From an uncultured Gemmiger sp. (lineage in GTDB: Bacteria; Bacillota; Clostridia; Oscillospirales; Ruminococcaceae), in the NCBI GenBank assembly GCA_944388145.1, contig CALXHQ010000024.1:62001-126000 (forward strand): a stretch of 64,000 nucleotides of DNA, written 5' to 3'. Positions 1 to 8,290 of this stretch are shown here, one piece after another (within the stretch, counting starts at the first letter, position 1; every line of letters begins with the position of its first letter). The position numbers and the translations under genes are program-made. The notes beneath the pieces were generated by a model. The model was not told the origin of the DNA and did not search any database. It saw only the letters and a list, made by a program, of their open reading frames with translations.

Positions 1-25
1 CAACCTGGGCTTTGCCAAGCCCTGA
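1..25 (+). CDS. era: C-terminal end of Era GTPase (partial)
   Basis: Only the last seven codons are in the window, reading N-L-G-F-A-K-P then TGA. The call rests on position: a YqzL-like gene and recO follow directly, and era-yqzL-recO is a standard order in Firmicutes. Era is a KH-domain GTPase that assists 16S rRNA/30S maturation. Nothing in these few residues proves the identity; the sequence upstream of the window would. Confidence 0.5.
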
Positions 26-28
26 ACC

Positions 29-56
29 GGCGCCTGTAAATCTTCCTACAGGCGCC
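29..56 (+). terminator. Hairpin after the first gene, weak terminator or processing site
   Basis: A perfect 10-bp stem (GGCGCCTGTA / TACAGGCGCC) with an 8-nt loop lies just after the stop of the first gene. No T-run follows, so it may be an mRNA-stabilising hairpin or a partial terminator rather than a strong intrinsic terminator. Confidence 0.4.
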
Positions 57-130
57 CCGGTCAGACAAACCTCTCCAGTTTGCTGCGTTACACTGGATCG
101 TATCACAGCAATTTGAAGGAGGGAAGCAAC

Positions 131-337
131 ATGTGTCTGACGGGCGGCCCGGAGGAGCAATGGCGGCTGTTTGCCGAAACGGGAAGTATCTGGTATTATC
201 TGGGCTACAAAACACAGCAGCGCCTGACCAATGCGCTGGGAGAGGATGGCTATGCAGCAGACAGCAACGACGGGGCTTGTCCTGCGTCAGATCCGTGTGG
301 GGGAGGCCGATCAGATCCTGACGCTTCTGACCCCTGA
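131..337 (+). CDS. YqzL-like small protein between era and recO
   Basis: A 68-aa protein starting at an ATG placed 7 nt after a strong AAGGAGGG site. Residues about 9-28 (EQWRLFAETGSIWYYLGYK) match the short pattern of the YqzL family, whose gene also sits between era and recO in Bacillus; family members are usually about 45-50 aa and have no known function. The last 28 codons overlap the start of recO in another frame by 86 nt, so the conserved part is the N-terminal 40 residues and the tail may be unconstrained. A longer upstream start exists but lacks a ribosome binding site. Confidence 0.6.
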   Translation: MCLTGGPEEQWRLFAETGSIWYYLGYKTQQRLTNALGEDGYAADSNDGACPASDPCGGGRSDPDASDP

Positions 338-1001
338 CCTGGGGCTGGTCTCGGCCTCCGCCCGGGGCAGTCTGCGCCCAAAAAACAAGCTGTTCAGTGC
401 GTGCAGCCTTTTCTGCTACTCGGAATTTGTGCTGACCTCAGGCAGATCCCACTATTTTGTGGATCAGGCACAGGTCCGGCGTGTATTCCACGGTCTGACC
501 GACAGCATCGAGCGTATGAGCCTGGCAACCTATCTGTCGGAAATTGCCGCCGGCCTTTCACCTGCGCCGCCGGAATCATCCGAACATTTGCGCTTGCTGC
601 TCAACAGCTTTTATATGATTGGGACGGGCAGGCGCCCGCTGCTGCAGCTCAAGGCGATTTATGAACTGCGCTCCATGACCCTGTCCGGTTATATGCCGCA
701 GCTGTTGGCCTGCGCTGTCTGCGGCAAGTATGACGGCGGCGATTTTTACCTGGATCCCGCCGAAGGTACGCTGCTCTGCGCTGAATGCGCCCAAAAGAAT
801 AACCGCACCCCGAACCTGGATGCCGGTGCGCTGTATGCATTGCGCCATATTTGTCTGGCAGAGGATGCAAAGCTGTTTTCCTTTACACTCTCTGTCCCCA
901 GCCTGAAACGGCTGGCATCGGTCAGCGAGAAGTATCTGCTGGCACATCTGGGACAGGGACCCAAAAGCCTGGAATTTCTAAAAACATTGGGGGATCTGTG
1001 A
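252..1001 (+). CDS. recO: DNA repair protein RecO
   Basis: RecO (249 aa) anneals SSB-coated single strands and works with RecR/RecF to load RecA during gap repair and recombination. The N-terminal OB-fold signature is clear: a TGLVLRQIRVGEADQILTLL-like start, then the ARGSLRPKNKL segment. A zinc-knuckle is present as CAVC ... CAEC about residues 155-180, as in many Firmicute RecO proteins. The ATG used here is 6 nt after GGGAGAGG and gives the family's usual N-terminus; two earlier in-frame ATGs (7 and 2 codons upstream) are less well spaced. It begins inside the preceding small gene, which suggests translational coupling. Confidence 0.95.
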   Translation: MQQTATTGLVLRQIRVGEADQILTLLTPDLGLVSASARGSLRPKNKLFSACSLFCYSEFVLTSGRSHYFVDQAQVRRVFHGLTDSIERMSLATYLSEIAAGLSPAPPESSEHLRLLLNSFYMIGTGRRPLLQLKAIYELRSMTLSGYMPQLLACAVCGKYDGGDFYLDPAEGTLLCAECAQKNNRTPNLDAGALYALRHICLAEDAKLFSFTLSVPSLKRLASVSEKYLLAHLGQGPKSLEFLKTLGDL

Positions 1002-1031
1002 TCCACCCATCACATGGAGTAACATATTTTT

Positions 1032-3410
1032 ATGGATCAGTCTTATCGAATCACACTGGAACTGGATAAGATCATTGCCCGCGCCACTGATCTTTGCGCC
1101 TGCCGTGAAACCAAGGAGATGATGCGGTCCATTGAGCCGTATCAGACGCCTGAGGATGAGCGCTGGGCGTTGGCTCAAACCGATGCAGTCAACTCGCTTT
1201 TGATCAAAAATGGCAGCCCGAGGTTTGGTGCGGTGGCGGATGCGCGCCGCATTGCTGCCCATGCGGTAAAGGGCGGCATCCTGTCGATGGGGGAACTGCT
1301 GGAAATCGCTGCCACACTGCGCAATTTTGATGGCCTGAGCAAGTGGTACGGCGTCTCGGATCATGACGCGCTGCCGGTGGATGACCTGTTTTTTGCCCTA
1401 AGTCCCCAACCGGTTCTGGAACGTCAGATTACCGAGTCTATCCTTTCCCCGGAGGAAATGGCGGATACCGCCAGCACTGCCCTGCGTGAGCTGCGCCGCA
1501 AGATCCGTCAGACGGAAGATTCTATCCGCACCAAGCTGGATAACATCATCAAAAACTCCACCACCAACAAATTTTTGCAGGATGCGGTGGTTTCGCTGCG
1601 CAACGGCCGTTATGTAGTGCCTGTTCGGGCGGAGTATCGCGGTGAGATCGGAGGCGTTATCCACGACGTTTCCTCTACCGGTGCAACAATCTTTGTGGAG
1701 CCCACCGCTGTGGTGGAAGCCAATGCCCGCATTATGCAGCTGCGCGCCCAGGAGCAGGAGGAGATCACCCGAATTTTAACGGCATTTTCCTCCCAGGTGG
1801 CGCAGCTGGAACCCCAGTTCTCCCACAGCTATGAGGCGATGCTGCAGATTGATCTTCTGCTGGCCAAGGCCCGTCTGGCGGTGGAGGAAAATGCGTTTAT
1901 GCCCACCGTAAATGATGGGGTTCGTTTCCGGTTGAACAAAGCACGTCATCCGCTGATCGACAAGAAAAAGGTTGTGCCGGTGGATATCACACTGGGCGAT
2001 GCGTATGATACCCTGGTTATCACCGGTCCCAACACCGGCGGCAAAACGGTTTCGCTGAAAACGGCTGGATTGCTGAATGCCATGGCCCAGCATGGCTTTC
2101 TGATTCCTGCTCACGAGAGCAGCGCTGTCTGCTGCTTTACAGAGTACCTGGCGGACATTGGTGATGAGCAAAGCATTGAGCAGAGCCTGTCCACCTTCTC
2201 CGGCCATATGAAACGGATCACGGAAATTCTGCAGTTGGCCCGGCGCGGCACGCTGGTCCTTCTGGATGAGCTGGGGGCCGGCACCGATCCCGCTGAAGGT
2301 GCAGCTCTGGCTGTCAGCATTTTGGAACGCCTGCGCAGGCAGGGGGCACTGCTGATGGCCACCACCCACTATGCCGAGCTGAAGGTCTACGCCCTGGAAA
2401 CGCCTGGTGTGGTGAATGCCAGCTGTGAGTTTGACGTGGAGAGCCTGTCACCCACCTACAAGCTGAGCGTGGGTGTGCCGGGCAAATCCAATGCGTTTCT
2501 GATCAGTGCCAAGCTGGGAATCCCCGAAGAGATTATTGACGCTGCTAGGGCACATATGTCCAGCGATGACAAGCGCCTTGACAGCGTATTGGCGCAGCTG
2601 GACGATCTGAAACTCCAGCTGAAGGCAGCCCAGGATGACGCGGAGCAGGCACGTGCCCAGGCGGAAAATGCGCTTGCCAGCGCTGAGGCCAAACGTGATG
2701 AGCTGATTCGGCAGGGGGAGAAAGAGCTGGAGGCTGCCCGCAAACAGGCCCATGACCTGGTGCAGCAGGTGCAAAATGATGCCTATGCGCTGACCGACGA
2801 GCTGCGGCGCATTCAGAAGGATGAGAAGGCAAGCGCTGCCCAGCGCGCTATCCGTGCCCGTGAGATTGCCCGCAAGGACACCGAAAAGCTGCTCTCCCGC
2901 ACGGAGAGCGGCGCCCGACCCAAAAAGGAATTTGTACCCTTGAAGGATGCGCAACCTGGCCAGGAGGTCGTAATTGCGGAGCTGAATCAGCTGGCAAACG
3001 TACTTTCCCGTCCGGACCGGGATGGGATGGTAGAGGTGCGTGCCGGCATTATGAAGACAAAGGTGCCGCTGTCCGGTCTGCGTGCACCGGACAAGATGGA
3101 AAAGCCGCAAAAACAGCGTCAGCCGGCCCGTTCCCGCACCACAGTCCAGCTGGATCACGACCGCAAAGCCAGCATGGAACTGAACCTGTTGGGGTATACG
3201 GTGGAAGAGGCGCTGGCCGAGACGGACAAGTTCCTTGATAATGCGGTCCTGCGCGGTCAAAATACCGTCTACATTATTCACGGCAAGGGGACCGGTGCCC
3301 TGCGTGCCGCAATTCAAAAACATCTGCGAACTCACAAGAGCGTCAAGAGTTTTCGCCTGGGGCGCTATGGTGAGGGCGAGACCGGCGTGACTGTGGTGGA
3401 GTTGAAATAA
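1032..3410 (+). CDS. mutS2: Endonuclease MutS2
   Basis: MutS2 (792 aa, close to the usual 780-790) is a MutS-like ATPase without the mismatch-recognition domain. In Bacteria it acts in suppression of homologous recombination or, as shown in Bacillus, in rescue of collided ribosomes. The Walker A GPNTGGKT is near residues 331-338, the Walker B LVLLDELGAGTDP near 410, a long charged coiled coil covers about 515-640, and a C-terminal Smr domain (LNLLGYTVEEA ... HGKGTGALR) fills about 715-792. All catalytic motifs look intact. It follows recO after 30 nt and is probably cotranscribed; a bidirectional terminator ends the unit. Confidence 0.97.
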   Translation: MDQSYRITLELDKIIARATDLCACRETKEMMRSIEPYQTPEDERWALAQTDAVNSLLIKNGSPRFGAVADARRIAAHAVKGGILSMGELLEIAATLRNFDGLSKWYGVSDHDALPVDDLFFALSPQPVLERQITESILSPEEMADTASTALRELRRKIRQTEDSIRTKLDNIIKNSTTNKFLQDAVVSLRNGRYVVPVRAEYRGEIGGVIHDVSSTGATIFVEPTAVVEANARIMQLRAQEQEEITRILTAFSSQVAQLEPQFSHSYEAMLQIDLLLAKARLAVEENAFMPTVNDGVRFRLNKARHPLIDKKKVVPVDITLGDAYDTLVITGPNTGGKTVSLKTAGLLNAMAQHGFLIPAHESSAVCCFTEYLADIGDEQSIEQSLSTFSGHMKRITEILQLARRGTLVLLDELGAGTDPAEGAALAVSILERLRRQGALLMATTHYAELKVYALETPGVVNASCEFDVESLSPTYKLSVGVPGKSNAFLISAKLGIPEEIIDAARAHMSSDDKRLDSVLAQLDDLKLQLKAAQDDAEQARAQAENALASAEAKRDELIRQGEKELEAARKQAHDLVQQVQNDAYALTDELRRIQKDEKASAAQRAIRAREIARKDTEKLLSRTESGARPKKEFVPLKDAQPGQEVVIAELNQLANVLSRPDRDGMVEVRAGIMKTKVPLSGLRAPDKMEKPQKQRQPARSRTTVQLDHDRKASMELNLLGYTVEEALAETDKFLDNAVLRGQNTVYIIHGKGTGALRAAIQKHLRTHKSVKSFRLGRYGEGETGVTVVELK

Positions 3411-3447
3411 CGCGGCCACCGCCATGTTGGACGGGTGATCAAAATGG

Positions 3448-3504
3448 AAAAAGCCTGTCCCCTCAGCAACAGATTTTGCTGTTCTGAGGAGACAGGCTTT
3501 TATC
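3448..3504. terminator. Bidirectional intrinsic terminator between mutS2 and a minus-strand gene
   Basis: A long stem pairs AAAAAGCCTGTC..CTCAG with CTGAG..GACAGGCTTTT, with an inner pairing around the loop. A-run on the left and T-run on the right let it stop transcripts from both convergent genes. Confidence 0.85.
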
Positions 3505-3524
3505 GCTGTTTTCTTTCGCCGCTG

Positions 3525-4466
3525 CTATTTTAATATTCCATCCAGAACCTGCTGATAATACCAGGGCTTGGGCGCGTGGAAAGTTTTCCCGGCCAGATAG
3601 CCAAACGCCAAGTCCTGAATATGGGCGGGAAAGGCCAGCTCCCAGGCACACAAGGCCTGGTATTTCAGCCTTAGTTCCCGGTTGGCAGCGTGATTGCCGT
3701 ACTTGGAATCACCCAAAATCGGGCAGCCGATGCTGGCCAGGTGGGCACGAATCTGATGGGTGCGTCCGGTGACGAGTTCCACACGGAGCAACGCCAGCCG
3801 CCCGCTGACCGCGAGAGTTTCATAGGCGGTGATAATCTCTCTTGCGCCGGGGCAGGGCTTGTTAACCACCCGCACAATACCGGCTTCGGCGTCTTTTAGC
3901 AGGTAGTCGTGCAGTGTGGCGGCGGGCAGGTGGGGACGGCCGAAGGTCACACACAGGTACCGCTTACGAATGGTACGCTGACGAATGCTGTCTGTCAAAA
4001 AAGCTTCAGCGGCAGGCGTCTTTGCCAGCAACACCAGCCCGCTGGTTCCGGTATCCAGCCGGTGGCAAAGGCGTGGCGGCCTGCCGGCCTGCCAGTGGCC
4101 GCTATTGTATAGGACCTTACAAACCCGGTTGAGCAGTGTGTCCGGGTTCGGCCCTTCCACCGGGATGCCGGCGGGTTTGTTTGCCACGATCAGGTCCTCA
4201 TTTTCATAGATCAATTCCGCTGGCCGCAGGGACAAAAAAGCGGGTCCCGTTTGCGGTGCCACGCCCAGCTGCTCGTCTGTCAGATACAGGCGGACCACAT
4301 CGCCATTTTGCACTCGCGTGGAAAGCGGCTGCTTTTTGCCGTTCAGCTTGATCTTGTTTTCCCGCAGGGCTTTGTTCAGGCGCCCGATCCCAAGCGCAGG
4401 AAATTGTTCGGACAAATACCGGTCTAGCCGCACCGGCAGCAGGCTTTTTATATGCAGTTCTCTCAT
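3525..4466 (-). CDS. RluC/RluD-family 23S rRNA pseudouridine synthase
   Basis: A 313-aa RluA-superfamily enzyme that isomerises specific uridines in RNA, most likely in 23S rRNA helices. An S4 RNA-binding domain occupies about residues 1-65 (VRLDRYLSEQFP ... LNGKKQPLSTRVQNGDVV). The catalytic loop is HRLDTGTSG with the nucleophile Asp138, and RTHQIRAHL is the usual C-terminal motif. The start codon overlaps the upstream stop as ATGA, a sign of translational coupling; a start 10 codons earlier would overlap the upstream gene by 34 nt. The exact target uridine cannot be told from sequence. Confidence 0.93.
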   Translation of the reverse strand: MRELHIKSLLPVRLDRYLSEQFPALGIGRLNKALRENKIKLNGKKQPLSTRVQNGDVVRLYLTDEQLGVAPQTGPAFLSLRPAELIYENEDLIVANKPAGIPVEGPNPDTLLNRVCKVLYNSGHWQAGRPPRLCHRLDTGTSGLVLLAKTPAAEAFLTDSIRQRTIRKRYLCVTFGRPHLPAATLHDYLLKDAEAGIVRVVNKPCPGAREIITAYETLAVSGRLALLRVELVTGRTHQIRAHLASIGCPILGDSKYGNHAANRELRLKYQALCAWELAFPAHIQDLAFGYLAGKTFHAPKPWYYQQVLDGILK

Positions 4467-6448
4467 TTTTGGATCGTCTCCAATTCCACGCCCCATAAGA
4501 CGGTGGCGTCGTCGATATCCAGGGTAATCATCAGCCAGCCGGGGTCGCTGTCATCAAATTTAGTGATAGGGTAGGTCTGCCCATTTGCACAAATGGCCGT
4601 AGCCTGCTCCAGCTTTGCTCTTGTGAAAGGTGCATCGGCAAAGCAGACAGTCTTTTTATCACTGTCCAGCACGCCCCGGTTCCACAGGCCGTCCGTATAG
4701 TCTGCCAGCCGCAGCGGGTATCCATCACCGTAACGAGTGCAAAGCCCATCGCCGGAAAATTCCTCCATGCCAGGTGCAATCACATACCATCTGCTTCCAT
4801 CCGCTGCGGTTACTTCGCCGCACCATGCCAGTTCCTTGATGGATTCCACGTGCTGCAAAAACAGGCCCTCATCGTGGAAAAGATAGAGCGAATCCTCCTG
4901 CAAGCGGCCGGCATCGAGCTCGGTCAGCGTTTGCCTTCGGACTTGCGACAGCACACCCGCATCGTAGCGGGCCGCAAACGGGTCGTTGGTGGTCATGTTG
5001 TGATCGGCAGCGTACAGGGCCAGATGCAGGGCATCATCCTGGATGCCGTCCATAGAAACAATATGCCGGTAGTTCTTCGCTGCTGCCTGCCAGAAATTAC
5101 TTGACAGCTGGGTGGGAAACGCATCACTCTGATTTGCCTGAATCATGGCGTCTCTGCGCTGAACAAGACCGGGGGAAATATCCCACACCTGGACTGCTGC
5201 AAGCACGGCGGCGATAACCATGGGCAGCCAGCGCTGCTGCTTGGGGACGGCCCGCAGCAACCAAACAAAGGCTGCCAGTGTGATCAGGTCATACACAGGC
5301 CAAAACATTCTGCCGCTGGACCGGAACACGGAACAAAGCTGTAAAAGCCACCCGGGCAAGGGCAGGTGTATCAAGGTGGCACCGTTTGCTGTGATCACAT
5401 TGCTGACAGCAAACACACTGAGGATCAGGCAGACGATGATCAGCATCCAGTGCCGGCGCAGCAGTCCGCGCAGGTCCAGCCGCCGCTGAATGGTCAGAGC
5501 GAGAGCGGCCACCGGCAAGGCAAGCAATACGCCCAGACCCAGGTAGGCAAAGGCGTCGTAGTTGCCGCCAACCTGATTTTGCACCGGCAGCACCCGGCTC
5601 CAGACCGTACCGCCCACACCGACAGGATTCCACAATGCATTCAGGTTCAGACCAAAGTAGCCATACAGCGCATCGCTGCCGCCCGAGGCCCTGCTGGAAA
5701 ACAGGCCGAACAGCCATCCCGCGGCCAATGTGGAGGCTAGATCGGCACCCAGCCAGAGGAGCGGCTTTTTCCATTGGTGATGCGCCACAGCATATTCGGC
5801 CAGCAGAGCCAGTGTGACAGCGTAGGTCATCGGGAGAAAATAGGGATGAATGGTGATGACGAGGACATTCAGTACAAACAGGCCGGCGCCCGGCATACGC
5901 CCCTGCCGCCGGCACAGAAAATACCAGTAGAGGGCCGCCAGCAGCACAAACTGTGCGCCCAACGCCGTATGGCGGAAGGCGCGTTCATACAAAATAGGGC
6001 TGGAGACAAATAGAATATCCCCCAAAAGCGGCACAATGGTTCCCCTGGCAAACAGTCCCGCCAGCAGAGCGCCGAAAGCTCCCTGCAGGCAAAAGGCGAG
6101 CAAGGTAAAGATGCCAAAATACTGAAATGTTCCGGGCAGCAAAGGCGAGAGCAGCCGGAACAGCGCGGCAAACAGGGGAACGGAATCGGTATAGGCAACG
6201 CTGAGGCCATCCGGGTAATTGATGGACTGTGTCAGGCAAAAGGGGAGTGTCAGGTCGCTTTGACGATAAAACAGCCAGCCGGCGTAATGCTGCTGGATAT
6301 CCTTTTCAATATAGCCGCCCCGGCAAAAGGCATCCTCAGCCGGGTTCAGCGGCGTAATACCATATACCAGAAGAAAGGCCAGCACGCCCAAAAGCCCGCC
6401 CAGCCCAAAAAGCAGATAGGTACGGCGCCGAGATGTCGCCTGCTCCAT
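4463..6448 (-). CDS. DUF6311-type polytopic membrane protein
   Basis: A 661-aa protein with about 11-12 hydrophobic segments in the first 430 residues and a soluble C-terminal region of about 220 residues. The sequence pattern (PLNPAEDAFCRGGYIEKDIQQHY-type region after TM1, then NYPDGLSVAYTDSVPLFA and FRSSGRMFWPVYDLI) fits the DUF6311 family, which resembles GT-C glycosyltransferases acting on lipid-linked sugars, but no activity is established. The start follows GGGAGGGGC by 4-5 nt; a longer version lacks a ribosome binding site and would enter the tRNA terminator. It overlaps the downstream pseudouridine synthase by 4 nt. A role in surface polysaccharide or lipid modification is inference. 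Confidence 0.8.
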   Translation of the reverse strand: MEQATSRRRTYLLFGLGGLLGVLAFLLVYGITPLNPAEDAFCRGGYIEKDIQQHYAGWLFYRQSDLTLPFCLTQSINYPDGLSVAYTDSVPLFAALFRLLSPLLPGTFQYFGIFTLLAFCLQGAFGALLAGLFARGTIVPLLGDILFVSSPILYERAFRHTALGAQFVLLAALYWYFLCRRQGRMPGAGLFVLNVLVITIHPYFLPMTYAVTLALLAEYAVAHHQWKKPLLWLGADLASTLAAGWLFGLFSSRASGGSDALYGYFGLNLNALWNPVGVGGTVWSRVLPVQNQVGGNYDAFAYLGLGVLLALPVAALALTIQRRLDLRGLLRRHWMLIIVCLILSVFAVSNVITANGATLIHLPLPGWLLQLCSVFRSSGRMFWPVYDLITLAAFVWLLRAVPKQQRWLPMVIAAVLAAVQVWDISPGLVQRRDAMIQANQSDAFPTQLSSNFWQAAAKNYRHIVSMDGIQDDALHLALYAADHNMTTNDPFAARYDAGVLSQVRRQTLTELDAGRLQEDSLYLFHDEGLFLQHVESIKELAWCGEVTAADGSRWYVIAPGMEEFSGDGLCTRYGDGYPLRLADYTDGLWNRGVLDSDKKTVCFADAPFTRAKLEQATAICANGQTYPITKFDDSDPGWLMITLDIDDATVLWGVELETIQK

Positions 6449-6471
6449 GATGCCCCTCCCTGAATGAACAG

Positions 6472-6505
6472 TAAAAATGCGCGGTGTGTTTCGAGCACCG
6501 CGCAT
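6472..6505 (-). terminator. Intrinsic terminator of tRNA-Leu(TAA)
   Basis: On the minus strand a perfect 10-bp stem (ATGCGCGGTG / CACCGCGCAT, 9-nt loop) is followed by TTTTTAC, 6 nt after the 3' end of the tRNA. Confidence 0.8.
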
Positions 6506-6511
6506 TCCCTA

Positions 6512-6595
6512 TGCCGCCGACCGGGATCGAACCGGTACGGTGTCTCCACCGAGGGATTTTAAGTCCCTTGCGTCTGCCAGTTCCGCCACGGCGGC
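6512..6595 (-). tRNA. tRNA-Leu (anticodon TAA)
   Basis: An 84-nt class II tRNA. The acceptor stem pairs GCCGCCG with CGGCGGC, discriminator A; the anticodon loop reads CTTAAAA with anticodon TAA; a long variable arm (CGGTGGAGACACCG) and the T-loop GGTTCGATCCC are present. CCA is not encoded. It has its own consensus promoter and terminator, so it is a single-gene unit. Confidence 0.97.
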
Positions 6596-6605
6596 TTACC
6601 ACACT

Positions 6606-6634
6606 ATTCTACAACGGGTCGGCTGCCTTGTCAA
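6606..6634 (-). promoter_or_regulatory. Sigma-A promoter of tRNA-Leu(TAA)
   Basis: On the minus strand TTGACA, 17 bp, then TAGAAT, ending about 10 nt upstream of the mature tRNA 5' end. Confidence 0.8.
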
Positions 6635-6662
6635 ATGAAACAGGCATTGCCGGTGTGATTTC

Positions 6663-6692
6663 TTGACAACTTCCCGGTCCGCAGGGTACAAT
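6663..6692 (+). promoter_or_regulatory. Sigma-A promoter of the Gx transporter gene
   Basis: TTGACA, 18 bp spacer, TACAAT, 36 nt upstream of the start codon. Confidence 0.8.
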
Positions 6693-6728
6693 TTTGAGGC
6701 AGCATATGACAGAAAAGGAGGGAAGGCT

Positions 6729-7271
6729 ATGCGTCGCGGCGGCAGCTACCGGATTGCGCATATGGGAATGCTGTTTGCGGTGGCTCTGGTCCTATCGTTT
6801 TTGGAATCGGCTCTGGTACCCCTGCTGGGGCTGATGCCGGCCATGAAGATTGGCCTTGCCAACATTGTGGTGATGTATGCACTGCTGTTTTTGGGTAGGG
6901 GATACGCCTGTGCCCTGGTGCTGCTCAAAGCACTGTTTGCCTTTCTGACCCGGGGATTTACCGCTGGGGTGCTGTCCTTGTTGGGGGGCAGTGCCTCCCT
7001 TTTGGTTTTGTGCTTGCTGCTGCTCTGGCCGGGCGGCCTCAGCGGCTACCTCTTTTCTGCCTGCGGCGCCCTGGCGCACAATCTGGGGCAGCTGGTCGGC
7101 GCGGCAATTTTGCTTTCCAGCGCCGCGGCGCTGGGGTATGCCCCCGTTTTGATGATAGCCGGTCTTATCATGGGCGGAATTACCTGGTGGCTATTGAAAG
7201 CACTGCTGCCGTATTTCGCACATCTTTCGGCCAAGAATAATCAAAACCCGCTGTATAAAAAATTAAGATAG
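6729..7271 (+). CDS. Gx-type transporter / heptaprenyl diphosphate synthase component I-like membrane protein
   Basis: A 180-aa protein with about five to six hydrophobic segments and little else. The N-terminal part (IAHMGMLFAVALVLSFLES, then LGLMPAMKIGLANIVVMYAL) fits the Gx transporter / Hpre_diP_synt_I family; despite the name, members look like small ECF-S-type membrane proteins, and in Clostridia they often sit beside an FMN-binding NusG-II protein, which is not seen here. The substrate is unknown. The start lies 5 nt after GGAGGGAAGG; an in-frame start 22 codons earlier would overlap the promoter. It has its own promoter and is probably monocistronic. Confidence 0.8.
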   Translation: MRRGGSYRIAHMGMLFAVALVLSFLESALVPLLGLMPAMKIGLANIVVMYALLFLGRGYACALVLLKALFAFLTRGFTAGVLSLLGGSASLLVLCLLLLWPGGLSGYLFSACGALAHNLGQLVGAAILLSSAAALGYAPVLMIAGLIMGGITWWLLKALLPYFAHLSAKNNQNPLYKKLR

Positions 7272-7296
7272 CGTCTTAAATTTTTTCAAAAATCCA

Positions 7297-7325
7297 TTGA
7301 CATTTCAATCCAAAGGCGTTATACT
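7297..7325 (+). promoter_or_regulatory. Strong sigma-A promoter of rubrerythrin
   Basis: TTGACA, 17 bp, TATACT. The match to consensus predicts strong expression, as expected for an abundant peroxide-defence protein. No clear PerR-type operator is seen around it. Confidence 0.85.
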
Positions 7326-7419
7326 AGGGTCATGGCAAATGCTGTGTGCCAACTGTGCCGCGCCGTACCAAAAGCGGGACACAGTTCTAAAAATTTAACT
7401 GTTCAGGAGGTATATGACC

Positions 7420-7959
7420 ATGAAGAAGTATGTCTGCACTGTCTGCGGCTATATCGCCGAAGGTTCCATCCCCGAGTTCTGCCCCGTCTGCAAGGCTCCC
7501 GCTTCCAAGTTCATCGAGAAGCAGGAGAACACCTACGTGACCGAGCATGTTGTCGGTATCGCTAAGGACGCCCCCGAGGAGATTATCCAGGGCCTGCGCG
7601 AAAACTTCAACGGCGAGTGCAGCGAGGTTGGTATGTACCTGGCTATGAGCCGTGTCGCCGACCGCGAGGGCTATCCTGAGATTGCTGAGGCTTGGAAGCG
7701 CTATGCATTCGAGGAGGCTGAGCATGCATCCAAGTTCGCGGAGCTGCTGGGCGAGGTTCTGACCGACAGCACTGAGAAGAACCTGCGTATGCGTGTGGAT
7801 GCCGAGTGCGGCGCCTGCTCCGGCAAGATGGATCTGGCAAAGAAGGCCAAGGAGCTGAACCTGGATGCCATCCATGACACTGTCCACGAAATGGCCAAGG
7901 ACGAGGCTCGTCATGGCCGCGGCATGCAGGGCCTGCTGGACCGCTACTTCAAGGGCTGA
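7420..7959 (+). CDS. rbr: Rubrerythrin / NADH peroxidase with N-terminal rubredoxin domain
   Basis: A 179-aa cytosolic iron protein that reduces hydrogen peroxide to water in anaerobes. Residues 1-40 form a rubredoxin-like Fe(SCys)4 domain (CTVC at 6-9 and CPVC further on); the rest is a ferritin-like di-iron four-helix domain with the E..E..H and E..E..H ligands seen in [30 protein letters not shown] and KDEARHGRG. The rubredoxin domain comes first, as in the NADH peroxidase subgroup (reverse rubrerythrin). The ATG is 8 nt after AGGAGGT; the ATG two codons upstream has only 2 nt spacing. Codon use is strongly biased, in line with high expression. Confidence 0.95.
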   Translation: MKKYVCTVCGYIAEGSIPEFCPVCKAPASKFIEKQENTYVTEHVVGIAKDAPEEIIQGLRENFNGECSEVGMYLAMSRVADREGYPEIAEAWKRYAFEEAEHASKFAELLGEVLTDSTEKNLRMRVDAECGACSGKMDLAKKAKELNLDAIHDTVHEMAKDEARHGRGMQGLLDRYFKG

Positions 7960-7986
7960 TTTGGCATAATCAGATAACTGTTCCCG

Positions 7987-8025
7987 AAACCGGGGGCCGG
8001 ATTGTTTGATCCGGCCCCCGGTTTT
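7987..8025. terminator. Rubrerythrin intrinsic terminator
   Basis: A perfect 16-bp stem (AAACCGGGGGCCGGAT and its complement) with a 6-nt loop, followed by TTTTGCTCTT. Confidence 0.9.
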
Positions 8026-8193
8026 GCTCTTATGGGCATATAATGTGGTAAATAATGCGGTACAAAAACGCCCGTTTTTCGTTTTGTCAGCATATCCCGG
8101 GACGAACAACCGATCTGAACTGTATATGTGGGGGCGCATGAGCTGGCGATGCGCATGGATTCCAACTTCCTGTGACATTTTTCCGGTCGCGTC
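8026..8193. other. Non-coding stretch between rubrerythrin and metY
   Basis: No gene is visible. It holds one short inverted repeat (GCGCAT / ATGCGC, 8134-8154) of unknown meaning. Core features of known SAM riboswitches were looked for because metY follows, and none were found. Confidence 0.5.
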
Positions 8194-8222
8194 TTGCAAT
8201 CCTTTCCGCCAGCGGCTACAAT
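8194..8222 (+). promoter_or_regulatory. Sigma-A promoter of metY-metA
   Basis: TTGCAA, 17 bp, TACAAT. The leader from here to the metY start is only about 65 nt, too short for a SAM-I riboswitch. Confidence 0.7.
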
Positions 8223-8290
8223 AAATACAGTGCACCGTGCGGCGCCGGGCCATTATTGCTCATATTTGATAGAGAAGGGAAGGATTCACC

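Noticed and set aside
8026..8290. Possible SAM riboswitch before metY
   Set aside because: The promoter leaves only about 65 nt of leader and no SAM-I, SAM-II or SAM-IV core was recognised.
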